This document shows positions 17,376 through 26,194 of a DNA stretch of 64,000 nt, piece after piece. Within the stretch, counting starts at the first letter, position 1, and each line of letters begins with the position of its first letter. The position numbers and the translations under genes are program-made. Where the stretch lies: NCBI GenBank assembly GCA_963789825.1, contig CAWBME010000006.1:744001-808000 (forward strand), in the 5' to 3' direction. This DNA is from PFL42 sp963789825 (lineage in GTDB: Bacteria > Chloroflexota > Anaerolineae > Anaerolineales > E44-bin32). The notes beneath the pieces were generated by a model, which was not told the origin of the DNA, searched no databases, and was given only the letters and a program-made list of their open reading frames with translations.

Positions 17376-18298
17376 CCAGCATCAGCCGTAGGATCGGCGA
17401 GGGCGTGCTGACTGCCTTCGTGGCCGTCACCCTCACGTTCTTCGCGCTGCGCCTCGGAGGGGGTGATCCGACGGACAGCTTGATGGCGCAGAACCTGGCG
17501 ACCTCCGAGCAGCTGAGCGCCGTACGAGCTTCCCTGGGCCTCGATCAACCGCTGATCCTACAGTATGCCTCCTTCCTGGCCGGATTGTTGCGATTGGATC
17601 TGGGAGTGTCGCTGTTCAACGGGCGCCCGGTGCTGACGGTGATTGCCGAGCAGCTCGTGCCGACCCTGCAGCTGGCAACCGCAGGTTTGCTGACGGCGAT
17701 CGTGCTCGGTCTGGGACTCGGCATCCTTTCGGCGTGGTCTCGCAACCGTCTGGCAGCCGACGGGGCGCGGTGGGTGAGCAACCTGGCCACCGGCCTGCCG
17801 GTGGCCCTCACGGGCATCCTCGCCATTCTGCTGTTCAGCGTCACGCCCCTGGGTCGTTTGCCGGGCACGAGCCTGGGCTGGACGCGCGGCTTGCTGCTTC
17901 CGGCGCTGGTGCTGGGCTTCGCCTCTGCCGGCGCGATCGCCCGCGCCGTCAACACTGAGCTCACCCGCAGTCGCAGCGAGCCCTACATGTCGGCGGCCGC
18001 CGCCCGCGGCCTGCAACACGGCCCTCGGCTGCTTTGGCATGCGCTCCGCCCCGCCCTCCCGTTGGTGATCTCCCTGTGCGCGCTGCAGGCAGCGTTTCTC
18101 TTCGCCGGCACGGTAGTGACCGAGACCGTCTTCTCCCGGCCTGGAATCGGCCGACTGCTGGTCTCGTCGATCCTCCAGAGGGACTACCCGGTCGCCCAAG
18201 GCCTGGTGGTGCTGGCTGCGCTCATCTACACCTTGAGCCAGGTAGTCGCGGATTCGCTGGCGCTGCTTGTCGATCCCCGGCTGCGCGGCGGCTCATGA
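17336..18298 (+). CDS. ABC transporter permease, DppB type
   Basis: This is the first membrane subunit of the importer served by the preceding receptor. The real start is probably ATG 17336, overlapping the 3' end of the receptor gene by 40 bases, although the frame is open further upstream. The 320 residues contain about six hydrophobic helices. The DppB N-terminal style VAVTLTFFALRLGGGDPTD is followed by LGLDQPLILQYASFL and the EAA-type loop AAAARGLQHGPRLLWHALRPA. Its TGA overlaps the ATG of the next permease (ATGA). The frame is intact, in contrast to both flanking genes. The ATPase partners must be encoded elsewhere. Confidence 0.85.
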   Translation: MESLSDRSATSPVASISRRIGEGVLTAFVAVTLTFFALRLGGGDPTDSLMAQNLATSEQLSAVRASLGLDQPLILQYASFLAGLLRLDLGVSLFNGRPVLTVIAEQLVPTLQLATAGLLTAIVLGLGLGILSAWSRNRLAADGARWVSNLATGLPVALTGILAILLFSVTPLGRLPGTSLGWTRGLLLPALVLGFASAGAIARAVNTELTRSRSEPYMSAAAARGLQHGPRLLWHALRPALPLVISLCALQAAFLFAGTVVTETVFSRPGIGRLLVSSILQRDYPVAQGLVVLAALIYTLSQVVADSLALLVDPRLRGGS

Positions 18299-19093
18299 AC
18301 GGCAGGCTGGGAGTGGCATTGGCGATTGCCTGGCTGGGGGCGATCCTGGTATTCGCGCTGCTCGCGCCGCTGCTGAGCACCCACGATCCGCTCCAACCCG
18401 TTGCCGCTCCACTGACCGGGCCCTCCCTGAGCATGCCGCTGGGGAGCGATGCCCTGGGCCGGGATGTCTGGTCACGCCTGGCATACGGAGCGCGCCTGAC
18501 TCTCGCCGCAGCCACCCTGTCCACTACCCTGACGGTGGTGATCGGATCCGTGCTCGGGCTGGCCGCGGCTGCCTCCGGCGGCTGGACCGACCGGACAATC
18601 GTCGCCGCGGCCAACGCCGCCCTGGCCATTCCCGGGCTGGTGCTGGCGATGTTGATCGTCGCCGCCATCGGGCCGTCCCTGACGGCGGTAGTGCTGGCCG
18701 TCGGGCTGGGCGCCGTGCCGGGCTTCGCCCGGCTCGCCCGGACGACCTTCCTGCAAGTGCGGGAGAAGGCCTACGTCACCGCTTCCGGGGCGCTCGGCGC
18801 CGGGCAGGTGGTGGAGGGCACGGCATCACCTTCTCCCCAACGCCTGGCCTTCCCTGGCTTCGCTGACGACCACGCACTTCGCCTGGGCGCTGCTCGGGAT
18901 CACCACGCTCACCTTCCTCGGGCTGGCCGGCGATCCCTCCTTGCCGGAATGGGGAGCGATGCTCAACAGCGGGCGGCAGCATCTGATCGACGCGCCGCGC
19001 CTGGCGCTGCTACCCGGTCTGGCGATCGCCCTCACCGTCATCGCCGTGCATCGCCTTGGCGACCGCAGCGCCGCTGGTGGATCGTCGGGTTGA
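18295..19093 (+). CDS. ABC transporter permease, DppC type (frameshifted)
   Basis: This is the second membrane subunit of the dipeptide-type importer. It starts at ATG 18295 inside the stop codon of the first permease. It has the DppC N-terminal helix, the LGSDALGRDVWSRLAYGARL signature, and helices typical of the family. The frame breaks near 18820. Removing one A gives EG-RHHLLPNAWPSLASLTTT and continues through ALLGITTLTFLGLAGDP to a TGA at 19091-19093, matching the family C terminus. About 266 residues result, close to the usual 270-300. Unjoined, the first frame runs on as nonsense into the phosphate transporter gene. A promoter for the next gene overlaps the stop. Confidence 0.8.
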
Positions 19094-19118
19094 CGGATTG
19101 TGCGACCCCTGCTAGCCT
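19090..19118 (+). promoter_or_regulatory. promoter of the phosphate transporter gene
   Basis: TTGACG (19090-19095) and TAGCCT (19113-19118) are separated by 17 bases, and TGC before the -10 makes it an extended -10 type. Transcription would start near 19125, just before an AAGGAAGGTGA ribosome site. Confidence 0.5.
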
Positions 19119-19147
19119 TCCCGCATCAAGGAAGGTGATCTCAAGCG

Positions 19148-20122
19148 ATGATCTTCATCCTCATTGCGCTGGCGCTGGTCTTTGACTTCCTAAACGGCTT
19201 CCACGACAGCTCGAACGTCGTCGCCACACCGATCAGTTCGGGGGCGATCCCGCCGCGCAGGGCGCTGATGATGGCCGCCGTGGCGCATTTCATCGGGCCG
19301 TTCCTGTTCGGCGTGGCTGTCGCCACCACCATCGGCGACGGACTGCTGGTCGAGGACGCGATCACCACCACGGCATTGATCGCCGGTCTGGTGGGGGCGA
19401 TCGCATGGAACCTCATCACCTGGTACTTTGGCCTTCCCTCGTCCTCCTCGCACGCCCTGATCGGCGGACTGGTCGGCGCAGCCTTGGTGGAGAGCGGGAT
19501 CGAGGCGATCCAGCTCGATGGGCTCACCAAGATCGTGATCGCCCTGCTGCTCTCCCCCATCCTGGGGCTGGCCATCGGCTATGGGGTGATGTTCGTCACC
19601 CTGTTGGCTTCGCGCGGCGCAACCCCCAAGGTCAACACCTTCTTCCGCAAGATCCAATATGGCACCATGATCGGTCTGGCTCTGAGTCACGGAACGAATG
19701 ATGCCCAGAAGACGATGGGGGTGATCACGCTGGGGCTGGTCACCGCCGGGGTGCTGGATACGTTCGAGGTGCCGCTCTGGGTGATCTTCTTGTGTTCGAC
19801 CGCCATCGCTCTGGGCACGGCCCTGGGCGGATGGCGGCTGATCCGAACCCTGGGCGGGAAGATCTTCCGCATCCGCCCGGTGCACGCCTTCGCCTCTCAA
19901 CTCGCCGGGGGCGCAGTGATCATGGGTGCGGCCCTTGCCGGCGCTCCCGTGAGCACAACTCAGGTGATGAGCACGGCGATCATCGGCGTCGGCGCCGCCG
20001 AGCGCGCCAACAAGGTGCGCTGGACGGTGCTGCGCGATCTACTGGTCGCGTGGATGCTGACCATCCCGGCTGCGGCGCTCATGTCTGGCGCAGCGATGTG
20101 GCTGATTCTCGCCCTCAGCTGA
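19148..20122 (+). CDS. pit: inorganic phosphate transporter, Pit family
   Basis: This is a membrane carrier for phosphate (as metal-phosphate or with a cation) of the PiT family. The 324-residue protein has about ten helices. The duplicated signature is clear in both halves: FDFLNGFHDSSNVVAT at the N terminus and GLALSHGTNDAQKTMG near residue 177, with GAPVSTTQVM further on. In the first half the usual GxxDxxN reads GFHDSSN. A good ribosome site (AAGGAAGGTGA) precedes ATG 19148. The short length is common in bacterial and archaeal Pit proteins. No PhoU-like partner (DUF47) is seen next to it, unlike many Pit loci. Confidence 0.93.
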   Translation: MIFILIALALVFDFLNGFHDSSNVVATPISSGAIPPRRALMMAAVAHFIGPFLFGVAVATTIGDGLLVEDAITTTALIAGLVGAIAWNLITWYFGLPSSSSHALIGGLVGAALVESGIEAIQLDGLTKIVIALLLSPILGLAIGYGVMFVTLLASRGATPKVNTFFRKIQYGTMIGLALSHGTNDAQKTMGVITLGLVTAGVLDTFEVPLWVIFLCSTAIALGTALGGWRLIRTLGGKIFRIRPVHAFASQLAGGAVIMGAALAGAPVSTTQVMSTAIIGVGAAERANKVRWTVLRDLLVAWMLTIPAAALMSGAAMWLILALS

Positions 20123-20231
20123 CGCCATCCCGTCGTCGGTGAAGCGGGCGTCCCCGGGCAATCCCGCAGGCCGGGCGGACCAGCCTTTCGAACGATATCC
20201 TCTCAGCAAACCTCCACGGCCGGCAGCCCGC

Positions 20232-21173
20232 TCATCGGCCACCAGCCAATCTGCGCTGGATCTCGCCGGCCAGTTCCGCTTCGACACCGGGCCGCGCAAG
20301 ATGCCAGTCGATCGACGGGTCACCAGGACGAAACCAATTCGCTTGATGGCGGACCAGCACCCGCGACTGCCGGCAAATCTCGGCGACCGCCTTCTCCAGC
20401 GGCCATTCGCCCTGCAGGCAGCGCACAATCTGGGCATAGCCGATGGCCGACAGGCTGGGTGCATCCGGTGGCACGCCCTCCGCCAGCAGGCGCTGGACCT
20501 CCTCGACCAGTCCACGCCGCAGCATTTCGTCGAGGCGCGCATCGAGTCGCCGGTACAGTTCGTCACGCGGCAGGCTCAGGCCGAACACCAGGTAGTGGAA
20601 CGGAACCGGATGCCGACGGGGCTGCCGGCTGGCGGGGATTCCGGTGATCTGATGCACCTCCAGCGCGCGCATCACCCGACGGACGTTGCGCCGATCGATC
20701 CTGGCCGCCGAGGCTGGATCGGTGTCGGCCAGCATGGCATGTAGCGCTTCGGAGCCGAGGCTGTCGGCAATCTGCTGCCATCCTATCCGCACCTCGGGAT
20801 CGACGGCCCCGGGCGCCAGCGACCACCCCTGCAGCAGCGCTCGCAGGTACTGCCCGGTTCCGCCCACCACGATCGGAAGGCGCGACCGCGCCAGAATCGC
20901 CCAGAGCGCCGCCTGAGCGGCGCTGCAGTACTGCGCCAGGCTCCAGGTCTCGTCCGGATCGGCAACGTCGATCAGGTGATGCGGAACCCGCTTCCGGTCG
21001 GAAGGCGTCGGCTTGTCGGTGCCAATGTCGAGGCACCGGTACAGCAGCCGCGAATCGGCCGACACGATCTCACCGCCGAGTCGCAGAGCGAGCTCGATGG
21101 CCACGCGGCTCTTGCCGACTGCGCTCGGTCCAACAATGGCCACCACGGCCGGGCGCCCGTCTTCCGGCATCAT
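20232..21173 (-). CDS. miaA: tRNA dimethylallyltransferase MiaA
   Basis: MiaA adds a dimethylallyl group to N6 of A37 in tRNAs reading codons that start with U. The P-loop IVGPSAVGKS is at the N terminus. It is followed by EIVSADSRLLYRCLDIGT, where the catalytic Asp sits, then PHHLIDVADP and VVGGTGQYLRALL. The length of about 314 residues is normal. The start is ATG 21173 (or the adjacent ATG 21170), overlapping the TGA of the upstream yraN gene; the longer open frame upstream has no homology. The usual family residue after SADS is Gln or Arg; here it is Arg. It is the last gene of a three-gene run (glycosyltransferase, yraN, miaA) with overlapping ends. Confidence 0.95.
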   Translation of the reverse strand: MMPEDGRPAVVAIVGPSAVGKSRVAIELALRLGGEIVSADSRLLYRCLDIGTDKPTPSDRKRVPHHLIDVADPDETWSLAQYCSAAQAALWAILARSRLPIVVGGTGQYLRALLQGWSLAPGAVDPEVRIGWQQIADSLGSEALHAMLADTDPASAARIDRRNVRRVMRALEVHQITGIPASRQPRRHPVPFHYLVFGLSLPRDELYRRLDARLDEMLRRGLVEEVQRLLAEGVPPDAPSLSAIGYAQIVRCLQGEWPLEKAVAEICRQSRVLVRHQANWFRPGDPSIDWHLARPGVEAELAGEIQRRLAGGR

Positions 21174-21532
21174 CGCTGCAGCACATCCTGCAAGTGGTCC
21201 AGGCGCATCAGTCGTCCCTGAGAGTCCAGGTCGACGGCGATCACGTCCACCTGCCATGACCACTCGAGCAGACCGTGGGCCTCCAAGTACGCCCAAGCGC
21301 TGTGCTCTAGGTTGGCCAGCTTGCGGGAGGTTACCGAGTCCTCACCGCTGCCGAACTCCTGTGAGCGGCGCGTCTTGACCTCGACGATCACCAATCGTCC
21401 GTCCTTCTCGGCGACGAGGTCGATCTCGCCGCGGGGGCAGCGCCAATTGCGATGGCGCAGGACATAGCCCGCACCTTCCAGAAATTCCCCGGCAAGCTGC
21501 TCTCCCCGCCGCGCCACCCCCAGGCGATTCAA
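21170..21532 (-). CDS. YraN/UPF0102 family nuclease-like protein
   Basis: This 120-residue protein belongs to UPF0102. The family has a restriction-endonuclease-like fold and is thought to act on DNA or RNA, but its role is not settled. The core motif is visible: RGEIDLVAEKDGRLVIVEVK, containing the E-x-D and E-V-K metal-site residues. The start is a TTG at 21532 overlapping the TGA of the upstream glycosyltransferase gene (TTGA), and the end overlaps the miaA start (ATGA). This tight overlap indicates translational coupling across all three genes. Confidence 0.88.
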   Translation of the reverse strand: MNRLGVARRGEQLAGEFLEGAGYVLRHRNWRCPRGEIDLVAEKDGRLVIVEVKTRRSQEFGSGEDSVTSRKLANLEHSAWAYLEAHGLLEWSWQVDVIAVDLDSQGRLMRLDHLQDVLQR

Positions 21533-22728
21533 CGAAACGCCGCCCTCAGGTGGTTGGAGAACTGCCGCCAGGCAGGATTGCGCTGCTTGCGCGGCGCGGC
21601 AACCAGCCGTTCGTACTCGTCAAGCACCTGGCGGCTGGTGTGGGTGATGTCATACGCCTGTGCCGACTGCTTCGCCCCTTCGGCCAGCTTCAGGCGCAGC
21701 GGCCGGTCGATGGCGAGCCGGGTGAGCTGGGCCGTGAAGGCCGACAGGTCCTGCCAGCTCAGCAGGCCGTTGACCTCGTCCTGAATCGTATCGCTCACCC
21801 CCGGCGATTCGATTCCCACCACCGGGAGCCCGCAAGCCAGCGCTTCGATAATCGACAGCGGATGCACTTCCGTGACCGAGGCTGTCACAAACAAATCGCA
21901 GGCGGCCAGGTATTCCGGAATCCGGCTGTAGTCGACCATGCCGGCAAAGACAACGCTGCCTGCCAGCCCCAGGTTCTCTGTCATCCATTCCAGTGCGCTG
22001 CGCTCCGGCCCGTCGCCCAGCAGCAGCAGCGAGGTCTGTGGCAGAGCGCTGTGAAGCCCGGCAAAGGCGCGCAGCAGGGTCGCCAGATTCTTCTCCGGGC
22101 CGAGGCGCCCGCTGTAGACCAGCAGCAATGCCTCTTCCTGGACGCCGAGCGCGGCGCGCGCCACGGGATTCAGCGGTGTTCGGAAGGGCGTCAGGTCGAC
22201 CCCGTTGGGGATAACCTTGGCCGGCGAGGCCACCCCCATGTCATGCAGGACGTCCAGCAGCCCGCGCGAAGGCGCAATCGTCAGGTCAACTTCGGAGCAG
22301 AAGAACGGCATGTAGGCCTGAAGCAGTCCGCTACCGAGACGGTCGGGCAATGCCGGCAGGTAGTATTGGGCGTACAGGTCGTAGCGGGTGTGATTGGTGA
22401 AGACGACGGGCACACCCGCCGGGCGACAATAGCGCAGGGCGAGGCGCCCGCTGAGGAACGGATGATGGACGTGCACGATGTCCATCGACTGGATCCTGCG
22501 TCGAATGGGCCGAGAGTGACCCAATGACAGGTGATAGCCGGTGTTGGCCAGCGCCAGGCCGGGGGTGCGAAACACAGTGGGATCCGCCTCGTCCAGGGGC
22601 GGCTCGCCGAAGGTGAAGACGCAGACCTCGTGGCCAGCGGCCTGCAGGGCGCGTTGGTTCAGGCTGATGTAGTTGGTGATCCCGCTAACGTACGGCGTGT
22701 AGACGTCCGTCATCATCCCGATACGCAT
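21529..22728 (-). CDS. glycosyltransferase family 4 (GT-B)
   Basis: This 399-residue enzyme is a retaining GT-B glycosyltransferase that moves a sugar from a nucleotide-sugar or phospho-sugar donor to a lipid or other acceptor at the membrane. I chose ATG 22728 (MRIGMMTDVYTPYVSGI) because GGAGG lies 7 bases upstream and the family N terminus starts here. The N-terminal acceptor domain has the VHVHHPFLSGRLALR region. The C-terminal donor domain has VYSGRLGPEKNL and the ExxxxE-type signature EVHPLSIIEALACGLPVVG. The style resembles diacylglycerol or phosphatidylinositol glucosyl/mannosyl transferases such as those for glycolipids. The exact acceptor is unknown. It leads the run with yraN and miaA. 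Confidence 0.88.
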   Translation of the reverse strand: MRIGMMTDVYTPYVSGITNYISLNQRALQAAGHEVCVFTFGEPPLDEADPTVFRTPGLALANTGYHLSLGHSRPIRRRIQSMDIVHVHHPFLSGRLALRYCRPAGVPVVFTNHTRYDLYAQYYLPALPDRLGSGLLQAYMPFFCSEVDLTIAPSRGLLDVLHDMGVASPAKVIPNGVDLTPFRTPLNPVARAALGVQEEALLLVYSGRLGPEKNLATLLRAFAGLHSALPQTSLLLLGDGPERSALEWMTENLGLAGSVVFAGMVDYSRIPEYLAACDLFVTASVTEVHPLSIIEALACGLPVVGIESPGVSDTIQDEVNGLLSWQDLSAFTAQLTRLAIDRPLRLKLAEGAKQSAQAYDITHTSRQVLDEYERLVAAPRKQRNPAWRQFSNHLRAAFR

Positions 22729-22830
22729 TGCTCTGCCTCCGGCACACCAATCGTAGCTACGCCTGCAGGCCAGCGTCAAGCGCCGAATGCCGCGCGCGTG
22801 CGGGGCCCGCAGGGCATCCCTACCCGATCG

Positions 22831-22858
22831 TTGACAGCCTATGCGCCTGTGCTAGACT
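22831..22858 (+). promoter_or_regulatory. promoter of the cNMP-binding protein gene
   Basis: A consensus TTGACA (22831-22836) and TAGACT (22853-22858) are 16 bases apart, with TGC before the -10. Transcription should begin near 22865, 16 bases before ATG 22881. Confidence 0.75.
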
Positions 22859-22880
22859 GAACTCCACACGGGGGCCGCGC

Positions 22881-23384
22881 ATGATTTCCACGGGCTTTCT
22901 GCGCCAGAACGATATCTTCTTCGATCTCGATGAGAGCCAGCTGGAACTGGTTGCCTCCATCTGCCGGGAGCAGGGATTCGGCAGCGGCGAGCTTGTCTTC
23001 GAGGAGAACTCGGCCAGCGATGAGCTGTACATCATCGTGCGGGGCGAGGTGGAGATCCTGATCGATCCGAGCCTGGTCAGCGACCAACCGAAGGCGGTGC
23101 CTCACCCGACGACGATCGCCACGCTGCGACGGGGTCAGTCCTTCGGTGAGGTCGCCCTCGTCGATCAGGGCTTGCGCTCGGCCAGCGCCCGCAGCGCCGG
23201 CCATGACACCCAGCTGCTGGTCGTGCCGCGCGACAGCCTGATGACGCTGTGCGAACGGCACCCGGAGCTGGGGTTCCGCCTGATGCGCAACCTGGCGGCC
23301 GAGCTGGCAGTGAAGATGCGCAGCACCGACCTGCGCATGCGCGAGGAGTTGCTCTACGCGCAGCGCCCCCGCCGCCAGGGCTAG
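22881..23384 (+). CDS. cyclic nucleotide-binding (CRP-like sensor) domain protein without DNA-binding domain
   Basis: This 167-residue protein is essentially one cyclic-nucleotide-binding beta-barrel. It opens with FLRQNDIFFDLDESQLELVASICREQ in family style (given here as a summary of residues 5-30), and has DELYIIVRGEVEILID and the phosphate-cassette region GQSFGEVALVD. The family Arg of the cassette (normally RSA) appears as LRSASARSA. No helix-turn-helix follows; the tail is a helix with charged residues. It may act as a regulatory subunit sensing a nucleotide or as a protein-interaction module. ATG 22881 lies behind a strong promoter with a short leader and no clear ribosome site. It stands alone between the divergent glycosyltransferase gene and livJ. 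Confidence 0.82.
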   Translation: MISTGFLRQNDIFFDLDESQLELVASICREQGFGSGELVFEENSASDELYIIVRGEVEILIDPSLVSDQPKAVPHPTTIATLRRGQSFGEVALVDQGLRSASARSAGHDTQLLVVPRDSLMTLCERHPELGFRLMRNLAAELAVKMRSTDLRMREELLYAQRPRRQG

Positions 23385-23747
23385 CCGCCCTGGCCGCCGT
23401 TTCCAACGATCCAAGGGCGGCCGCACGGCTCTGCGGCACGCACTTCTTCCGCAGGCGCTGGCCTCCCGAAGGGCCTCCCTTGGGCCGCTCCACCCGATTT
23501 CAGCCCAAACTGCCGGGGGATTCCTGCCCCCATCCGGTTGACATTGCCCTGCGGGGCGCTATAGAATCCTTGAAACGGAGAGCCGCACGGCTCTCCGTGA
23601 GGTTCAGCCCAGCGTGCCCGGGCTCTCGCCAGGCAAGCGCGATGGCGACCGCAGGAAGGAGGGTGACCTCTCCCGTTCTAATCGCAGCGAACACTCGCTT
23701 TCGCCCTACGCGACAATCGAAGCCTACTGCTGGAGGAGGAGCAAGCC
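23385..23747 (+). other. livJ promoter and leader region
   Basis: This 363-base gap has no gene. It holds a promoter (TTGACA 23538-23543; -10 either TATAGA 23560 or TAGAAT 23562) that would give a leader of about 175 bases for livJ. In the leader, just after the expected start point, there is a perfect inverted repeat, CGGAGAGCCG CA CGGCTCTCCG (23576-23597). The ribosome site GGAGGAGGAG lies directly before ATG 23748. The hairpin could protect the message 5' end or regulate it. Confidence 0.6.
23538..23567 (+). promoter_or_regulatory. livJHMGF operon promoter
   Basis: TTGACA is followed after 16-18 bases by overlapping TATAGA/TAGAAT. It is the only good sigma-70 match in the gap before livJ. 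Confidence 0.7.
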
Positions 23748-24935
23748 ATGAAACGCACTAGCTTAGTCCTCGGAATCGTCATCGTCGCCAGCCTCGTACT
23801 CTCTGCCTGTGGCGGCGGTGGCAGCAAGACGATCAAGATCGCGTCTCAAACCCCGCTTTCGGGTGGACAGTCCGCAATCGGCGTTGACATCAAGAACGGC
23901 GCCGAGCTGGCACTCGACCAGCTCAAGGGACCGCTCGAGGCGATGGGCTACACCGTTCAGTTGGCAGCCTACGATGACCAGGCAACTCCCGATGTGGGGG
24001 TCAGCAACTCCAAGCAGATCGTGGCGGACCCGGCCGTTCTCTGCGTGGTTGGGCACTACAACTCCGGCGTCCAGATTCCGTCTTCTGAGACCTATCACGG
24101 CGCCGGACTGGCCAACGTGTCGCCCGCCAACACCAACCCCAAGGTGACTGATCGAGGCTATGCCGAAGTAAGCCGCATCGTCGGGCGCGACGATGTCCAG
24201 GGAGTGGTGGGCGCCGAGTTCGCCAACACGCTGGGCGTCAAGACCGTCTACATCCTGCACGACAAGACGGCCTACGGCCAGGGAATTGCCGAGTACTTCA
24301 AGCGGCAGGCCGAGACGCTCGGGATGCAGGTTCTCGGCTTCGAAGGCACCGAGGAGAAGACCAACTTCGACCCGCTGCTGACGCCGATGCTCGCCGCCAA
24401 TCCCGAACTGGTGTACTTCGGCGGGATCTTCGATCAGATCGCGGTCTTCATCAAGCAGGCGCGGGACAAGGGCTATGAGGGGACCTTCCTCTCGGACGAT
24501 GGCTTCGACTCACCCGAGGCCGCCAACATCGCCGGCGATTCCATCACTGCGGGTGGTGGAACCTACTACACCACGGTCGCCGGTCCGGCCCAGCTCTACC
24601 CGGGCACGGCCAAGTTCCAAGAGGACTTCGCCGCCAAGTACGGCGCGGCTCCCAAGCCGTTTGCTGCCCAGGGCTACGACTCCATGGCCATCTGCTTGAA
24701 GGCCATCGAGAATGCGGCAGCGGCCAATAACAACGAGCTGCCCACGCGCCAGGCTGTAACCGAGGCCGTACGCGCACTGACGGACTTCCCGGGGATCACC
24801 GGGACGATCAACTTCAACACCAAGGGCGACCTGACCAGTGCGTTGTACTTCATCATTCAGGTCACCTCATCGGATCCCGAAAAGTGGAACGAGAATCCAG
24901 TCACCGAGACCCTCTCAATCTCGCCGCCCGAATAG
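23748..24935 (+). CDS. livJ: branched-chain amino acid ABC transporter solute-binding protein
   Basis: This is the lipoprotein receptor of a Liv/HAAT-type importer. It binds leucine, isoleucine, valine or related compounds outside the membrane. The N terminus is a lipoprotein signal with lipobox LSAC (Cys about residue 22) and a GGGG linker. The type I periplasmic-binding fold shows KIASQTPLSGGQSAIGVDIK, the AVLCVVGHYNSG region, and VYILHDKTAYGQGIAEYFK. The 395-residue length fits the family. It is the first gene of a complete livJHMGF operon and is separated from livH by a strong hairpin that may raise its level over the membrane subunits. The ligand could also be a short amide or urea, as in other members of this family. 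Confidence 0.93.
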   Translation: MKRTSLVLGIVIVASLVLSACGGGGSKTIKIASQTPLSGGQSAIGVDIKNGAELALDQLKGPLEAMGYTVQLAAYDDQATPDVGVSNSKQIVADPAVLCVVGHYNSGVQIPSSETYHGAGLANVSPANTNPKVTDRGYAEVSRIVGRDDVQGVVGAEFANTLGVKTVYILHDKTAYGQGIAEYFKRQAETLGMQVLGFEGTEEKTNFDPLLTPMLAANPELVYFGGIFDQIAVFIKQARDKGYEGTFLSDDGFDSPEAANIAGDSITAGGGTYYTTVAGPAQLYPGTAKFQEDFAAKYGAAPKPFAAQGYDSMAICLKAIENAAAANNNELPTRQAVTEAVRALTDFPGITGTINFNTKGDLTSALYFIIQVTSSDPEKWNENPVTETLSISPPE

Positions 24936-24953
24936 CATCCTAGCCGCAATCCG

Positions 24954-24984
24954 CCGCCTGGCCCTGGAGATCAGGGCCAGGCGG
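24954..24984 (+). terminator. intercistronic hairpin between livJ and livH
   Basis: A perfect 13-bp stem (CCGCCTGGCCCTG / CAGGGCCAGGCGG, loop GAGAT) is followed by TCCTTCT. Its place inside the operon, 18 bases after livJ, suggests partial termination or 3'-end protection of livJ RNA. Confidence 0.7.
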
Positions 24985-25000
24985 TCCTTCTGGGTGGCGC

Positions 25001-26176
25001 ATGCGACGACTGACACATTCCCCCCTGCTGCGCGAAATCCTACGGCCCTTTGGTCAGGTCTTCGTTTTTGTGGGCATCTCCGCCGTCACCATCTCAAGCA
25101 GCGTGATCTCGCTCGCCTTCGTGATGCGCAATTCGTATGCCAATGAGGTCTTGCTCGAGAAGACCGGCCAGAATCTCCCGACCTATGTCATCACCAATCT
25201 GCCGCAAGTGCTGATTGATGGGATCACCGTCGGCTTCGTCTATGCCGCCATCGCCCTGGGATACTCCATGGTCTACGGCGTGCTCGAGTTCATCAACTTC
25301 GCCCACAGCGAGATCTTTGCCATTGGGGCATTCATCGGCGTTGAGTTGCTCATCCTGCTCGATAACCTCGGGATCCTGGCCGGGGCGTCCATTCCTGAGA
25401 CCTACCTGTTCTTGTTCCTGGCCATCATGGCCGGCATGGCGCTGGCCGGGGCGGCAGCCATGGGCGTCGAGCGCGTCGCCTATCGTCCGCTGCGCGGGGC
25501 GCCGCGCCTCGTGCCTCTGATCTCCGCCATCGGGGTGTCCTTCTTCCTGGCCGACGCCATTCGCCTGACCGAGAGCGTGACCACCGGCCAGTTTTACCGT
25601 GTCTTCCCGACCTTCGGCAATTTCGACGAGCTCATCGAGCTCGCCCGGATGAACGTATTCGGGATTCCCTTCAATCTAGTGATCCAGGTCAAATCGATTG
25701 TCGTCATCGTGGCCGCCCTGTTGATGATGGTCGGGCTGAGCACCTTCGTGAACGCCAGCCGGACTGGCAAGGCAATCCGGGCAGTCGCCGCGGATCGGCC
25801 GACGGCCAGCCTGATGGGCATCGACGTCAACCGGATTATTGCCATCACCTTCCTGGTCGGCGGCGCCCTCGGCGGCGCGGCTGGCGTCTTGTTTGCTCTG
25901 AAGTTCACGCGGATCGATCCCTTCGTCGGGTTCTTGCCGGGGCTGAAGGCCTTCACCGCTGCCGTTCTGGGCGGCATCGGGAACCTGGTCGGCGCCCTCC
26001 TGGGTGGCATCGTCCTGGGCATGCTCGAGACCGCCGCCGGTGCTTATCTCTCCGCCTTCACCGCTGGCGCATTCGGTGCGGAGTACAAGGACATCTTCGC
26101 CTTTGCCATCCTGATCCTGGTGCTGATCGTGCGCCCTTCGGGCCTGCTCGGCGAGCAAGTGGGCCAGAAGGCCTGA
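25001..26176 (+). CDS. livH: branched-chain amino acid ABC transporter permease LivH
   Basis: This is the first membrane subunit of the Liv importer. The 391 residues contain about eight to nine helices with the LivH hallmarks: GITVGFVYAAIALGYSMVYG, EFINFAHSEIFAIGAF, RPLRGAPRLVPLISAIG and GKAIRAVAADRPTASLMGID (the cytoplasmic loop that docks on the ATPase). The protein has an N-terminal extension of about 60 residues with one extra hydrophobic segment compared with the ~300-residue E. coli LivH. ATG 25001 lies behind the livJ-livH hairpin. It is followed by livM 18 bases later. Confidence 0.92.
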   Translation: MRRLTHSPLLREILRPFGQVFVFVGISAVTISSSVISLAFVMRNSYANEVLLEKTGQNLPTYVITNLPQVLIDGITVGFVYAAIALGYSMVYGVLEFINFAHSEIFAIGAFIGVELLILLDNLGILAGASIPETYLFLFLAIMAGMALAGAAAMGVERVAYRPLRGAPRLVPLISAIGVSFFLADAIRLTESVTTGQFYRVFPTFGNFDELIELARMNVFGIPFNLVIQVKSIVVIVAALLMMVGLSTFVNASRTGKAIRAVAADRPTASLMGIDVNRIIAITFLVGGALGGAAGVLFALKFTRIDPFVGFLPGLKAFTAAVLGGIGNLVGALLGGIVLGMLETAAGAYLSAFTAGAFGAEYKDIFAFAILILVLIVRPSGLLGEQVGQKA

Positions 26177-26194
26177 GAGACAGGAGAGCACCCT

